The notes below the pieces were generated by a model. It saw only the letters and a program-made list of their open reading frames with translations. It ran no database searches and was not told the DNA's origin. The position numbers were made by a program, and so were the translations under genes. Shown piece by piece: positions 33,514 to 42,178 of a stretch of 64,000 bases of DNA. Position 1 is the first letter of the stretch. Each line of letters begins with the position of its first letter. The DNA lies in contig NZ_JABWSY010000016.1 in NCBI RefSeq assembly GCF_013396335.1, positions 108,013 to 172,012 on the forward strand. The letters run 5' to 3'. This DNA is from Bacillus sp. EB106-08-02-XG196. GTDB taxonomy: Bacteria > Bacillota > Bacilli > Bacillales > Cytobacillaceae.

Positions 33514-34950
33514 CTAATTTAATTTAAAGCACACCACTTTTGGTTCGGTCATTTCTTGAAGGGTGAACTTGATCCCTTCTCTGCCTAATCCGGATTTTTT
33601 AACCCCGCCAAATGGCATTGCATCAATTCGATAGTCGCTGCTGTCATTAATCATAATTCCGCCAACGTCCAATTGAGCAATCGCCTTATGAGCTTTTTCA
33701 ATGTCTTTTGTAAAAATACCGGCCTGCAAACCATAGTCCACACTGTTTGATTTTTGGATTGCCTCATCCAAATCCGCTACAGGGTAAAGGAGAACAACTG
33801 GACCAAAAATTTCTTCCTTTGCAATTTTACAATTCTCCGGAACATTTGTCAGAACAGTCGGAGAATAAAATGCTCCGTTTCGCTGTCCGCCAGTGAGCAA
33901 TTGAGCACCTTTTTCAATTGCTTCCTCAACCATTTTTTCAACCCGGATTGCTTCTTTTTCCGTAATCAGTGGTCCCATATCCGTTAAGGTAGATTGTTTA
34001 TCCCCTACATTGTATAGCTCGGTACGGGAAATAAATGCTTGTTGGAATGCTGTCATAATGCTCTCTTGGATATACACTCGCTGTACACCTAAACAATTTT
34101 GACCCGCTGCCCAAAATGCACCTGATACAGATGATTCAACCGCTTCCAACATATCTGCATCTTCTAGCACAATAACCGGAGAATTCGAACCAAGTTCCAT
34201 ACTTATCTTTTTTAAACCTGCTTTACGAACAATATCTTCTCCCGCTTCCAAGCCTCCTGTGAAACTAATCATTCGTATAGCTGGATGGGTGACAAGGATA
34301 TCTCCAATTTCACGACCATGGCCTGTTATAACAGATAACACTTTAGGCGCGAGTCCTGCATGTGAGAAAGCCTCAGCAAGCAAAAGTGCACTTAGGGGTG
34401 TAACACTTGCTGGTTTCACAATAATCGCATTTCCAGACGCAATGGCTGGTCCTACTTTGTGGGCGACAAGGTTTAACGGATCATTAAATGGGGTAATCGC
34501 TGCAATAATGCCAATCGGGAAACGGTAATAATAACCAACCCGATTCTCACTCCCAGGCATTTGGTCAAAGGATAGTGTTTCGCCCGTGATTCTTCTTGCT
34601 TCTTCGGCACTAATGCGTAACGTTTGAACGCATCTCGCTGCCTCTTTCAGCGCTTCCCTAATGGTTTTACTGCCTTCTTTACTAATGATAAAAGCAAATC
34701 TTTGTTTATGTTCTTCAATATAATCAGCAGCGGCATTGATTACTCTGATTCTTTCATGCACAGGCATGGCGGCAGCAATCTTCGCACCTTCTTTTGCGTC
34801 TTCAATACATTGAATCATGTCTTCATTACTGGCAGCAGGTACAGTATCAATTATACTATTATCTTGAGGGTCACGAACTTCAATGATCTCGTTACGTCCT
34901 ACCCATGATCCACCAATCAACATCTTCTGACCTCTAATTTGAACTGTCAT
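33514..34950 (-). CDS. NAD(P)-dependent aldehyde dehydrogenase
   Basis: This 478-aa ALDH-superfamily enzyme has PFNDPLNLVAHKVGPAIASGN with the NAD-binding segment, ISFTGGLEAG, catalytic Glu in KISMELGSNSP and catalytic Cys in FWAAGQNCLGVQR. PFGGVKKSGLGREG is the C-terminal oligomer motif. In ectoine degradation DoeC oxidises aspartate semialdehyde to aspartate, and this gene sits where doeC would. The closest look is to sulfolactaldehyde/glyceraldehyde-type ALDHs, so the aldehyde remains unproven. ATG at 34950, AAGGGTGGG site. Confidence 0.82.
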   Translation of the reverse strand: MTVQIRGQKMLIGGSWVGRNEIIEVRDPQDNSIIDTVPAASNEDMIQCIEDAKEGAKIAAAMPVHERIRVINAAADYIEEHKQRFAFIISKEGSKTIREALKEAARCVQTLRISAEEARRITGETLSFDQMPGSENRVGYYYRFPIGIIAAITPFNDPLNLVAHKVGPAIASGNAIIVKPASVTPLSALLLAEAFSHAGLAPKVLSVITGHGREIGDILVTHPAIRMISFTGGLEAGEDIVRKAGLKKISMELGSNSPVIVLEDADMLEAVESSVSGAFWAAGQNCLGVQRVYIQESIMTAFQQAFISRTELYNVGDKQSTLTDMGPLITEKEAIRVEKMVEEAIEKGAQLLTGGQRNGAFYSPTVLTNVPENCKIAKEEIFGPVVLLYPVADLDEAIQKSNSVDYGLQAGIFTKDIEKAHKAIAQLDVGGIMINDSSDYRIDAMPFGGVKKSGLGREGIKFTLQEMTEPKVVCFKLN

Positions 34951-34976
34951 CAAATTCCCACCCTTCCCTTTCTTAC

Positions 34977-36032
34977 TTAAACCATCACCGGTTTACGTTC
35001 ACGGTTGATATTAATCAAGTCTATTAAAAGAGAAAATCCTGTTTCAGTTTTACCTGCTCCTGCCCCGCTTAATGTGACTGGACCTAGTAAATCACATTCA
35101 TAGGTAATCGCATTGACAGCGCCTCCGATAGAAGCCAAAGAATCCATAATGTCTACTTTTTCAGGTGCAATTGAGGCAGTCACATTGCCGTTTTCCTTGT
35201 TAACCTTAGCAAGTAACTTCCAACGTTTTCCTTCAGACTTAGCGGTTTCAATGTCTGTTAGCGAAATATCTGTAATCCCTTTGCAGGAAACGTCTTCTAC
35301 TTTTAATGGAATGCCCATAATATAATTTGCAAGAATAACAATCTTATATCTTGCATCATAGCCCTCTACATCACTAGCAGGATCTGCCTCAGCATACCCA
35401 AGCTCCTGTGCTTCCTTTAATGCAGCTTCATAGGAGACGCCTTCCTGTTCCATTTTCGTTAAAATGTAATTGGTTGTTCCATTCAATATTCCGCGAATTT
35501 CCTTTATTTCATTCCCTGCTAATGTAACAATCGGCATTCTTAATGATGGAGTACCACTCATGACAGTACCTTCAAAGCCCCATGAAACACCGTGCTTTTT
35601 AGCCATATCTGATAGCTCTTTATAGGCAAGGGCAACGGGACCTTTATTCGTCATCACCACGTTTTTTCCGCTTTCAAATGCTGCTTTACAATGGTCAATC
35701 GCAGGCTGCCCTGTTTTTACATCCGTATAGGACACTTCAATTATCGTATCAGCATTTGTGTCAACAATGGTTTTAAAACTATCCCATCCTTTAATTAATC
35801 CAGGTGTTTGTGGATAATTTTCTAAATTCCCTGTTTCTTTTAATGTCTTTAAAACTATTTCTATATCAAGACCGATTGGATTATAGATAGAACCTTTGAT
35901 AAAATCAGAAATTGCAACAACTTTTGCCTCAAATCCCTCTTTTAGCTTTAATTCTTCTTTTTTCTCCAGCAATATTTCTGCTAACCCCTGACCAACTACA
36001 CCGAATCCGATAAAAGCTAATTTATGAGACAT
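34977..36032 (-). CDS. hom: Homoserine dehydrogenase
   Basis: This is a 351-aa enzyme. The Rossmann nucleotide site KLAFIGFGVVGQGLAEIL is followed by VMTNKGPVALAYKEL, WGFEGTVMSGTPSLRMP and the family signature GILNGTTNYILTKM, with DVEGYDARYKIVILANY close behind. It interconverts aspartate semialdehyde and homoserine. The C-terminal ACT domain of housekeeping Hom is absent (catalytic part only). In this operon it could take aspartate semialdehyde from diaminobutyrate toward homoserine, or work in reverse. It overlaps the M20 gene by 11 bp, so it is an integral operon member. Confidence 0.88.
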   Translation of the reverse strand: MSHKLAFIGFGVVGQGLAEILLEKKEELKLKEGFEAKVVAISDFIKGSIYNPIGLDIEIVLKTLKETGNLENYPQTPGLIKGWDSFKTIVDTNADTIIEVSYTDVKTGQPAIDHCKAAFESGKNVVMTNKGPVALAYKELSDMAKKHGVSWGFEGTVMSGTPSLRMPIVTLAGNEIKEIRGILNGTTNYILTKMEQEGVSYEAALKEAQELGYAEADPASDVEGYDARYKIVILANYIMGIPLKVEDVSCKGITDISLTDIETAKSEGKRWKLLAKVNKENGNVTASIAPEKVDIMDSLASIGGAVNAITYECDLLGPVTLSGAGAGKTETGFSLLIDLININRERKPVMV

Positions 36033-37275
36033 GTATCTGAACCTCCGTTTTTATGTTAATGGGAGAATGGGATTCTTCTTTCAAAAAATTCAAGGCTGTC
36101 TGTGTAAGAATCGCAGCACCTTTTGCCAAGCTGCTCTCATCTAGATCATAGACAGGGGTGTGCAAATCCCTTTGAATTCCATCCTGCGTTCCACTTCCAA
36201 GGAAAAATAAAGCACCTGGTATTTTTTGAGTCACATATCCAAAATCTTCTCCGCCCATACCAAAAGGACGTTTGACAATCTCAAAATCCGGATACAATTC
36301 TTCAATCGACTTTAAAAATAAGTTGTTAATATGAGCATCATTATATAAAGCCGGTTCTCCTCTTTCTACATCGAGCGAATAGCTGCCTCCCATTGGTTCG
36401 ACTATTGACAGAGCCTTCATTAACTCCGAACTCAATAAATCACGGGCTTCAGGAGTATAGCTGCGAATCGTGCCGTTTATCACTACTTCATTTGGAATAA
36501 TATTGCTTGCGGTTCCGGCATGAATCTGACCTATACTAATCACACCCGCTTCTAAAGCCGGTAATTTTCGGGCAACAATCCCATGTAAGGCCTGCATGAC
36601 AACTCCAAGCATCCAAATCGGGTCCGTCCCAAGTTCAGGATATGCACCATGGCCGCCGATTCCGAAAATTTTAGCAGTAAACACATCAACATTTGCCATA
36701 CTGTACCCATCATTCACTTGAGCTGCTCCTACAGGAAGCCATGGGCACATATGAAGGGCAATGGCAGCATCAACACCATCATACGCACCAGCTTGTACCA
36801 TGTATGGCGAACCTGAAAGTCCCTTTTCATCTGTACTCTCTTCTGCTGGCTGGAAAATAAATTTGACTGTTCCCTTCAGCTCTTCTCTTTCAAACTTTTG
36901 AGCAAGAAGATGGGCTGCTCCAAGTAAGATTGTCGTATGGGCATCGTGTCCGCAGGCATGCATAACCCCTTCATTTTTTGATTTATATTCGAATGTATTT
37001 TCTTCCTTGATCGGCAGTGCATCCATATCAGCCCGAATTGCAATTACAGGTCCTTCTCCTGAAGTTAATGTACCGACTACACTTGTTTCTACTCCTATTC
37101 CTGTTTCAACATGAAAACCCTTAATCTTTTTAAGGACTTCAGCAACGAATTGGGAGGTCCCGAACTCTTGAAAACTGAGTTCGGGATGCTGATGAAATTT
37201 ACGTCTCCATTCAATAAGTTGATCTGATAATCCATTTGCCTGAATGACTAAAGGATGATTAGCATGATCTGCCAT
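36022..37275 (-). CDS. M20-family amidohydrolase (N-acyl-amino-acid deacylase type)
   Basis: This 417-aa protein has the M20D pattern: FHQHPELSFQEFGTSQFVAEVLKK-type N-terminus (HQHPELS), AIRADMDALPIKE, HACGHDAHTTILLGAAHLL, PAEESTDEKGLSG and MGGEDFGY near the end. These hold the metal ligands and the catalytic Glu. Members remove acyl groups from amino acids and auxin conjugates. In ectoine degradation the N-acetyl-diaminobutyrate made by EutD must be deacetylated, usually by DoeB/EutE, a different (AstE/AspA) family. This protein may be the analogous deacetylase here (inference). Confidence 0.85.
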   Translation of the reverse strand: MADHANHPLVIQANGLSDQLIEWRRKFHQHPELSFQEFGTSQFVAEVLKKIKGFHVETGIGVETSVVGTLTSGEGPVIAIRADMDALPIKEENTFEYKSKNEGVMHACGHDAHTTILLGAAHLLAQKFEREELKGTVKFIFQPAEESTDEKGLSGSPYMVQAGAYDGVDAAIALHMCPWLPVGAAQVNDGYSMANVDVFTAKIFGIGGHGAYPELGTDPIWMLGVVMQALHGIVARKLPALEAGVISIGQIHAGTASNIIPNEVVINGTIRSYTPEARDLLSSELMKALSIVEPMGGSYSLDVERGEPALYNDAHINNLFLKSIEELYPDFEIVKRPFGMGGEDFGYVTQKIPGALFFLGSGTQDGIQRDLHTPVYDLDESSLAKGAAILTQTALNFLKEESHSPINIKTEVQIHVS

Positions 37276-37308
37276 CTGTTCATTTCCCCCTGGTATTTGA
37301 ATGGAAGA

Positions 37309-38505
37309 TTATTTTACTTTTAACATACTTTCAACATGGTTGAATGCTTGTTCAAAATCAGCAATGATATCTTCGATTTCTTCAATTCCGCATGAGATTC
37401 GGATAAGTCCTTCTGGAATTCCCACTGCAGCACGTTCTTCTGGTGTACATTCCACATGACTTGTTGTACGAGCTGGTCCAACTGTTGTTTCGACTGCACC
37501 TAAGTTAGCTGCACGGTTTGCATATTGCAGTTTAGGAAGAAGATCACGTACTGTATCAACACCGCCCTTAACCGCAAAGCTGAGCATGCCGCCAAAGTCC
37601 TTCATTTGTTTTTTCGCAATATCATGGTGCGGATGTGTTTCAAGACCAGGGTAATAAACAGCTTCTACCATTTCTTTTGTCTGCAAATATTTTGCTAGAG
37701 TCATTGCACTTTCACATTGCTGACGAACTCGTAAATAAAGAGTTTTCATCCCGCGTAAAATAAGGTAAGCAGCCATTGGATCCATTGTAGCTCCATTAAT
37801 TTCACGGAAGTGATAAATCTTTTCAACCAGTTCTTCAGAACCACAAACCACGCCGCCTAATGCATCTGCGTGTCCACCCAAAAACTTTGTTGCACTATGG
37901 ATAACTAAATCAACACCTAATGAAAGTGGATTTTGATTCATTGGAGTAGCAAATGTATTATCAACGATGACGAGTGCACCTGCAGCTTTACCTGCTTTTG
38001 CCATACGTTCGATATCGGTAATTTTAACAGTCGGGTTTGTTGGTGTTTCTAAGTATAAAATTTTGCAGCCTTTTTCCACTTCACGTTCAATTTGTTCATG
38101 ATTTCCAGTTTCACATAATGCTACTTCAATTTCCTGACGAGGCAAGAACTCAGTAAAGATTTTATTTGTTCCGCCATATGTATCTTTAATAGAAACAATT
38201 CGGTCACCAGGTACTAAGAAGGTAGAAAGTGTATTACTGATTGCTGCCATCCCTGTTGAAAAGCTTGTTGCTGCTTCTGCTCCTTCAAGGATTTTGATTT
38301 TATCTTCAAAAGCCTGAACTGTTGGATTTGTATTACGTCCATAGATATGTCCTTTCTTTTTTCCAATTGCTACATCATACCATTCATCCATATCGTCATA
38401 ACCGTAAGCTACACTTAACACTACTGGTACTTGTGTTGCTCCATGTACTAAATAATCCTTTTCTCCTGCCCATACTGCTTTCGTTCCCATTTTTGCGTTT
38501 TTCAT
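37309..38505 (-). CDS. Cystathionine gamma-synthase/gamma-lyase family PLP enzyme
   Basis: This 398-aa enzyme of the Cys/Met-metabolism PLP family has YGRNTNPTVQAFEDKIKILEGAE, SFSTGMAAIS, DTYGGTNKIF and IVDNTFATP with the PLP-binding lysine in VIHSATKFLGGHADALGG. TTVGPARTTSHVECTPEERAAVGIPEGLIRISCGIE is the conserved end. Members catalyse gamma-replacement or beta/gamma-elimination on homoserine esters, methionine or cystathionine. It has no known place in ectoine breakdown; it may act on homoserine made by the neighbouring Hom or on a diaminobutyrate derivative. ATG at 38505 after GAGGAG. Confidence 0.85.
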   Translation of the reverse strand: MKNAKMGTKAVWAGEKDYLVHGATQVPVVLSVAYGYDDMDEWYDVAIGKKKGHIYGRNTNPTVQAFEDKIKILEGAEAATSFSTGMAAISNTLSTFLVPGDRIVSIKDTYGGTNKIFTEFLPRQEIEVALCETGNHEQIEREVEKGCKILYLETPTNPTVKITDIERMAKAGKAAGALVIVDNTFATPMNQNPLSLGVDLVIHSATKFLGGHADALGGVVCGSEELVEKIYHFREINGATMDPMAAYLILRGMKTLYLRVRQQCESAMTLAKYLQTKEMVEAVYYPGLETHPHHDIAKKQMKDFGGMLSFAVKGGVDTVRDLLPKLQYANRAANLGAVETTVGPARTTSHVECTPEERAAVGIPEGLIRISCGIEEIEDIIADFEQAFNHVESMLKVK

Positions 38506-38520
38506 TAAAACCACTCCTCT

Positions 38521-39525
38521 TTAATTTTTTAGTAAGATTTTTTTGTTTTCAATTCTTATCCCTTTATTCCTCTTGGTCATTTCTTGATATGCAAACAGGG
38601 CAATGGCTGTATCCTGTACACCCGTACCTGTTAAATCACAAACGGTAATTTGTTCTTCATTTACCCGTCCTGCAGCTTTTAAGGATGTCAGGTCACCTAA
38701 TTCAACAACCTGTGACTCCTCAGTGAGTACACCAGCTGTAAGGGCATGGTGGAGTTCTCCTAAACGAGCACATTGGGCTTTTGTATCACAGACAAGGATG
38801 TCTGCTTTCGCCAATACTTCCGGCTCTAATTCTTGTTTATGCTCTGCATCCGATCCCATCGCAGTAATATGAAGACCTGGATGCAGCCAATCTGCTTTTA
38901 TAATCGGCTCTTTTGCAGGGGTGGTCGAAATCACTGTTTCACTGTTTCTTACCACTTCTTCTGCACTTCCGACCGCAATCACTTCTACCCCTAATTCAGC
39001 TGTCATTTCTTCAGCAAATTTTTGGGCCCTTTCCAATGACCTGGCATATACAAGGACTTTATTAAAACTTCTCACAATATTTAGTGCCCTAAGCTGATAT
39101 TTTGCCTGGCTGCCCGCTCCAATAACACCAACGGTTTCAATCGATTTCTTCGAAAGAAAGGCAGCCGCAACCGCACCTGCAGCAGCAGTACGAACATCCG
39201 TTAGATATCCATTATCTAAGAGTATTGCTTCCGGAACTCCAGTTTGAGTGCTGATTAAGACCATCATTCCATTTCCAGTTGTCAGTCCAAGCTGATAATT
39301 ATTAAAAAAACCGGAAGAAATTTTGATGGCAAACATATCTTTTCCCTTGATATAAGCTGTTTTTACATCTACTTCACCGTCTCGATCCTCAATATCCACT
39401 CTCATAATCGGCGGCATCGATGCCTCATTATTTGATAGCTTCGTAAATGCATCTTCTACTAGCTTCACAGCCTCAGAATTCAGTTGCACATATTCCTTTA
39501 AATCTTGTTCTGTAAAAATAAGCAA
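38521..39525 (-). CDS. eutC: EutC-type ornithine cyclodeaminase/mu-crystallin family protein
   Basis: This 334-aa protein has VGVIGAGSQAKYQLRALNIV with the Rossmann NAD(P) site, TAAAGAVAAAFLSKKS and VISTTPAKEPIIKADWLHPGLHITAMGSDAEHKQEL at the substrate and cofactor pocket. This is the ornithine cyclodeaminase/ketimine reductase family. In hydroxyectoine utilisation loci eutC encodes this family next to eutB. A TTG start at 39525 fits a GGTGGTGA site. The step it catalyses in hydroxyectoine use is predicted, not proven, in the literature known to me. Confidence 0.8.
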   Translation of the reverse strand: MLIFTEQDLKEYVQLNSEAVKLVEDAFTKLSNNEASMPPIMRVDIEDRDGEVDVKTAYIKGKDMFAIKISSGFFNNYQLGLTTGNGMMVLISTQTGVPEAILLDNGYLTDVRTAAAGAVAAAFLSKKSIETVGVIGAGSQAKYQLRALNIVRSFNKVLVYARSLERAQKFAEEMTAELGVEVIAVGSAEEVVRNSETVISTTPAKEPIIKADWLHPGLHITAMGSDAEHKQELEPEVLAKADILVCDTKAQCARLGELHHALTAGVLTEESQVVELGDLTSLKAAGRVNEEQITVCDLTGTGVQDTAIALFAYQEMTKRNKGIRIENKKILLKN

Positions 39526-39550
39526 TGTTTATTTCACCACCAATCTATGT

Positions 39551-40735
39551 CTAATTTGAATACTGAAATCCCTTTAAAGTTAGGTCCCTTGGGAGCCTAG
39601 CAAAGGTTTCACAACCTGTGTCCGTAATTCGAATGGACTCGCTCACCTCAAAGCCATAATCGTCAAGCCACAATCCCGGAATGAGGTGGAAGGTCATGTT
39701 AGGCTGCAGGATTGTTTTGTCGCCTTTTCTTATGCTCACAGTGTGCTCTCCCCAATCCGGCGGATAATTACATCCCATTGAGTAGCCCAACCGAGATTCT
39801 TTTACAAATCCACTTTTTTCAATTGTTTTTCTCCATGTTTCTTCAATCTCTTCACAAGCAATGCCTGGACGAATCATATCCAAGCAGGCATTAATGCCTT
39901 CTACAGCTACACCTGAAAGGGTTTTCATTTCATCTTTTGGTTTTCCTATCTGTACCGTCCTTGCCAGTGGTGAATGATATCTTTTATAGCAGCCTGCCAC
40001 TTCTAAAATAACGGCGTCTCCATCTTTATAGCGGTCATCTGTCCAGGTTAAATGTGGTGTAGAAGTTTTTTCTCCGGATGGCAGCAATGGAACAATGGAT
40101 GGGTAATCTCCGCCAAATTCTTCAGTTCCAGTAATCTGAGTGTAAAAAATCTTTGCCGCTACATCACATTCCCTGACTCCGGCTTCAATTAAATCAATTC
40201 CTGCCTGCATCGCCTTTTCTACTATCTTAGCAGCACGTTTCATGTACCCAATTTCTGCATCTGACTTTATCAACCGTACCCAATTAACTAGCAAACTAGC
40301 ATCTTGGAAGCTGGCATTTTGCAGTCCTTTTTTTAGCTGCTCATAGCATTGGGCTGTAAAATAATAGTTTTCCATTTCTACTCCAATAGTGCCGTGTGCT
40401 TTGCCAAATTCTTTTAATCGATCAGCGACAAAATCCATCGGATGCTTGACCTCTGATTGAACATAATCATCTGGGTAAGAAATGATATTTTCATGGGAGA
40501 GCCATGTGGTTGCTTTTGCCCCATTGGCATCCTGCCCGCGCCCAATCCATTTTGGCTGTTCTTCATCAATCATTAAAACGAGCATCTGATGTACATAAAA
40601 TGACCAGCCATCATAACCGGATAGATAATTAAGGTTAGCAGGGTCTGTGATAAGCAAAACGTCGATTCCTTTTTGCATCATCCGTTCTTTTGTTTTGCGA
40701 ATTCTCTCTTTATATTCCGCTATTAAGAAAGACAT
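39551..40735 (-). CDS. doeA: Ectoine hydrolase (DoeA/EutD)-like M24 protein, copy 2
   Basis: This 394-aa protein is a close paralogue of the 32302-33477 product; they share most positions in all blocks (SGYDGWSFYVHQM, EFGGDYPSIVPLLPSGEKTS, YKRYHSPLARTVQIG). It is first in the main operon, and copy 1 is the second-to-last gene. Differences concentrate in residues 70-140. Two EutD-like hydrolases in one operon may divide ectoine from 5-hydroxyectoine, or the alpha- and gamma-acetylated products (inference). Substitution of the normal M24 Asp ligands is shared. GGAG site upstream. Confidence 0.8.
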   Translation of the reverse strand: MSFLIAEYKERIRKTKERMMQKGIDVLLITDPANLNYLSGYDGWSFYVHQMLVLMIDEEQPKWIGRGQDANGAKATTWLSHENIISYPDDYVQSEVKHPMDFVADRLKEFGKAHGTIGVEMENYYFTAQCYEQLKKGLQNASFQDASLLVNWVRLIKSDAEIGYMKRAAKIVEKAMQAGIDLIEAGVRECDVAAKIFYTQITGTEEFGGDYPSIVPLLPSGEKTSTPHLTWTDDRYKDGDAVILEVAGCYKRYHSPLARTVQIGKPKDEMKTLSGVAVEGINACLDMIRPGIACEEIEETWRKTIEKSGFVKESRLGYSMGCNYPPDWGEHTVSIRKGDKTILQPNMTFHLIPGLWLDDYGFEVSESIRITDTGCETFARLPRDLTLKGFQYSN

Positions 40736-40801
40736 ATTTTCTCTGCACTCCGTTCTCCTAAGGTTTGTGTTTGATTTTTTTGAATATTTCTATTTGTTTG
40801 T

Positions 40802-40830
40802 ATTATACGAAAATGGATTCCATTATTTCA
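40802..40830 (-). promoter_or_regulatory. Promoter and palindromic operator candidate of the main ectoine-type operon
   Basis: A TATAAT -10 lies at 40802-40807 (minus strand) with TGAAAT at the -35 position, 17 bp apart. Between them, 40812-40824 is the perfect odd palindrome AATGGATTCCATT. The poor -35 and the spacer palindrome suggest regulated transcription, probably by the adjacent PucR-type protein (inference). Confidence 0.45.
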
Positions 40831-40903
40831 TCTGACATTTTGTATGAAAGATTTTCGAGATTTCTAGTCAAATTTATCAGCTCAAATAAACTGTTTCTTG
40901 CAT

Positions 40904-40936
40904 AAAAAAACCGCCATAAAAATCCTTAAGTGGCGG
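40904..40936 (-). terminator. Terminator of the eutB gene
   Basis: CCGCCA and TGGCGG arms are separated by a 14-nt loop; the second arm is followed by a T run on the minus strand. The eutB stop is 18 bp upstream. It separates eutB from the main operon. Confidence 0.75.
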
Positions 40937-40953
40937 ATTCTTTTGACGGTCTT

Positions 40954-41955
40954 TCATTTTAGTTTACCAGTGTAAGTTTGAATTAACGTAAGCAGGATGG
41001 ATAGATCGACATTCTGACCGCTAATAATTACAGCTATATCACCCTCTTGATGCGGGATTTTGCTGCCTAAAACAGCAGCAATCCCTGTCGCTGCTGCACC
41101 TTCCATAATCATCCTATGTTTGTCCATCATAAACGCCATACTATAAGCAATTTCCTCTTCAGGAATAAGAACTACATTGTCCATATATTGCTGGACCATT
41201 TGAAAAGTGTATTGATTATCAAGTCCTATTCCGCCTAGTAAACTATCAGCGAGTGTCTCACTTTCCTCTAAAATAATTGGTTTCCCAGCTTTTAAACTTT
41301 CATACATGACTGCCGAACGTTCCATAGAAACACCAGTTACTCTTATATCACGATTATTGGATTTCAATGCCAAACCGATTCCTGAAAGCAGTCCCCCCCC
41401 TGAAAGCGGAACAATCACATCTTTTATATAAGGAAGATCCTCCAATAATTCCAATCCAATCGTACCTTGTCCAGCAATAACATGTGGATCATCAAACGGC
41501 TCAATCACGGTTAACCCTTTCTCATTTTCAAGCTCATAACAGCGAACACCCGCTTCATCTTGGCTGTCACCAACAATCTCAATTTGAGCCCCGAGCCTTT
41601 TTAATGAGTCCACTTTTGCTTTTGGCACTCGATTAGAAATACAGACAACGGCATCAATCCCAAGCTTTTTAGCAACATAGGCAACCGCCATGCCATGGTT
41701 TCCTGTTGAGTACGTTGCCACTCCTCGTTTTCTTTCTTCTTGACTTAAGCTCAGAATTTTATTAGCCGCCCCTCTTACCTTAAATGCTCCCACTTCATGA
41801 ACATTTTCTAGTTTTAGATAGACATTACGATTGACTTTTTCTGATAAGATAGTTGATTGAATGAGTGGTGTCCGATTGATAATCTGACTAATTCGTTTTC
41901 TTGCATCCCATACATCGTTTATTTTCAAATTCTTTTTCACTTTAGTAGAAGTCAT
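40954..41955 (-). CDS. eutB: EutB-like threonine dehydratase-family PLP enzyme
   Basis: This 333-aa type-II fold PLP enzyme has the lysine in LENVHEVGAFKVRGAANKI, the Asn-Gly-type STGNHGMAVAYVAKKLG and the tetraglycine-like loop VIVPLSGGGLLSGIGLA that holds the phosphate. It lacks the C-terminal ACT regulatory domain of biosynthetic IlvA (catabolic type). Hydroxyectoine loci carry such a gene as eutB, thought to dehydrate and deaminate the hydroxylated diaminobutyrate derivative. It has its own promoter and terminator next to the operon with eutC and doeA. Ordinary threonine/serine dehydratase is the alternative. AAGGAGGGG site. Confidence 0.8.
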   Translation of the reverse strand: MTSTKVKKNLKINDVWDARKRISQIINRTPLIQSTILSEKVNRNVYLKLENVHEVGAFKVRGAANKILSLSQEERKRGVATYSTGNHGMAVAYVAKKLGIDAVVCISNRVPKAKVDSLKRLGAQIEIVGDSQDEAGVRCYELENEKGLTVIEPFDDPHVIAGQGTIGLELLEDLPYIKDVIVPLSGGGLLSGIGLALKSNNRDIRVTGVSMERSAVMYESLKAGKPIILEESETLADSLLGGIGLDNQYTFQMVQQYMDNVVLIPEEEIAYSMAFMMDKHRMIMEGAAATGIAAVLGSKIPHQEGDIAVIISGQNVDLSILLTLIQTYTGKLK

Positions 41956-41994
41956 GGAACTTTCCCCTCCTTGATAGTTACTATATGTTTATAA

Positions 41995-42054
41995 ATACTA
42001 AGCTCTTCTATCTGAGATATCAATTGTCAAAATTGACGATAAGAAACGTTTCTT
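41995..42054 (-). promoter_or_regulatory. eutB promoter with upstream palindromes
   Basis: TTGATA (42018-42023) and TAGTAT (41995-42000), 17 bp apart on the minus strand, lie upstream of eutB. Directly upstream of the -35 are GTCAA/TTGAC arms (about 42026-42037) and the perfect palindrome AAGAAACGTTTCTT (42041-42054), at the place where an activator would bind. Confidence 0.5.
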
Positions 42055-42098
42055 TTCATACATTTTTTTTATAATTTGATGATATTTATCTCAATCTA

Positions 42099-42144
42099 CA
42101 AAAAAAACCAGCTTAGAAGATAAACGATATCCCTTTAGCTGGTT
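42099..42144 (-). terminator. Terminator of the second pucR gene
   Basis: AACCAGCT and AGCTGGTT arms around a 23-nt loop are followed by TTTTTTT on the minus strand, 35 bp after the stop. Confidence 0.75.
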
Positions 42145-42178
42145 TCATTCTATTTAGTTCATAGTGTAAAGTATTGTG

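Noticed and set aside
42041..42054. AAGAAACGTTTCTT as a cre (CcpA) site
   Set aside because: It shares a central CG with cre but fails the TG...CA ends and several consensus positions; it is kept only as a palindrome of unknown use.
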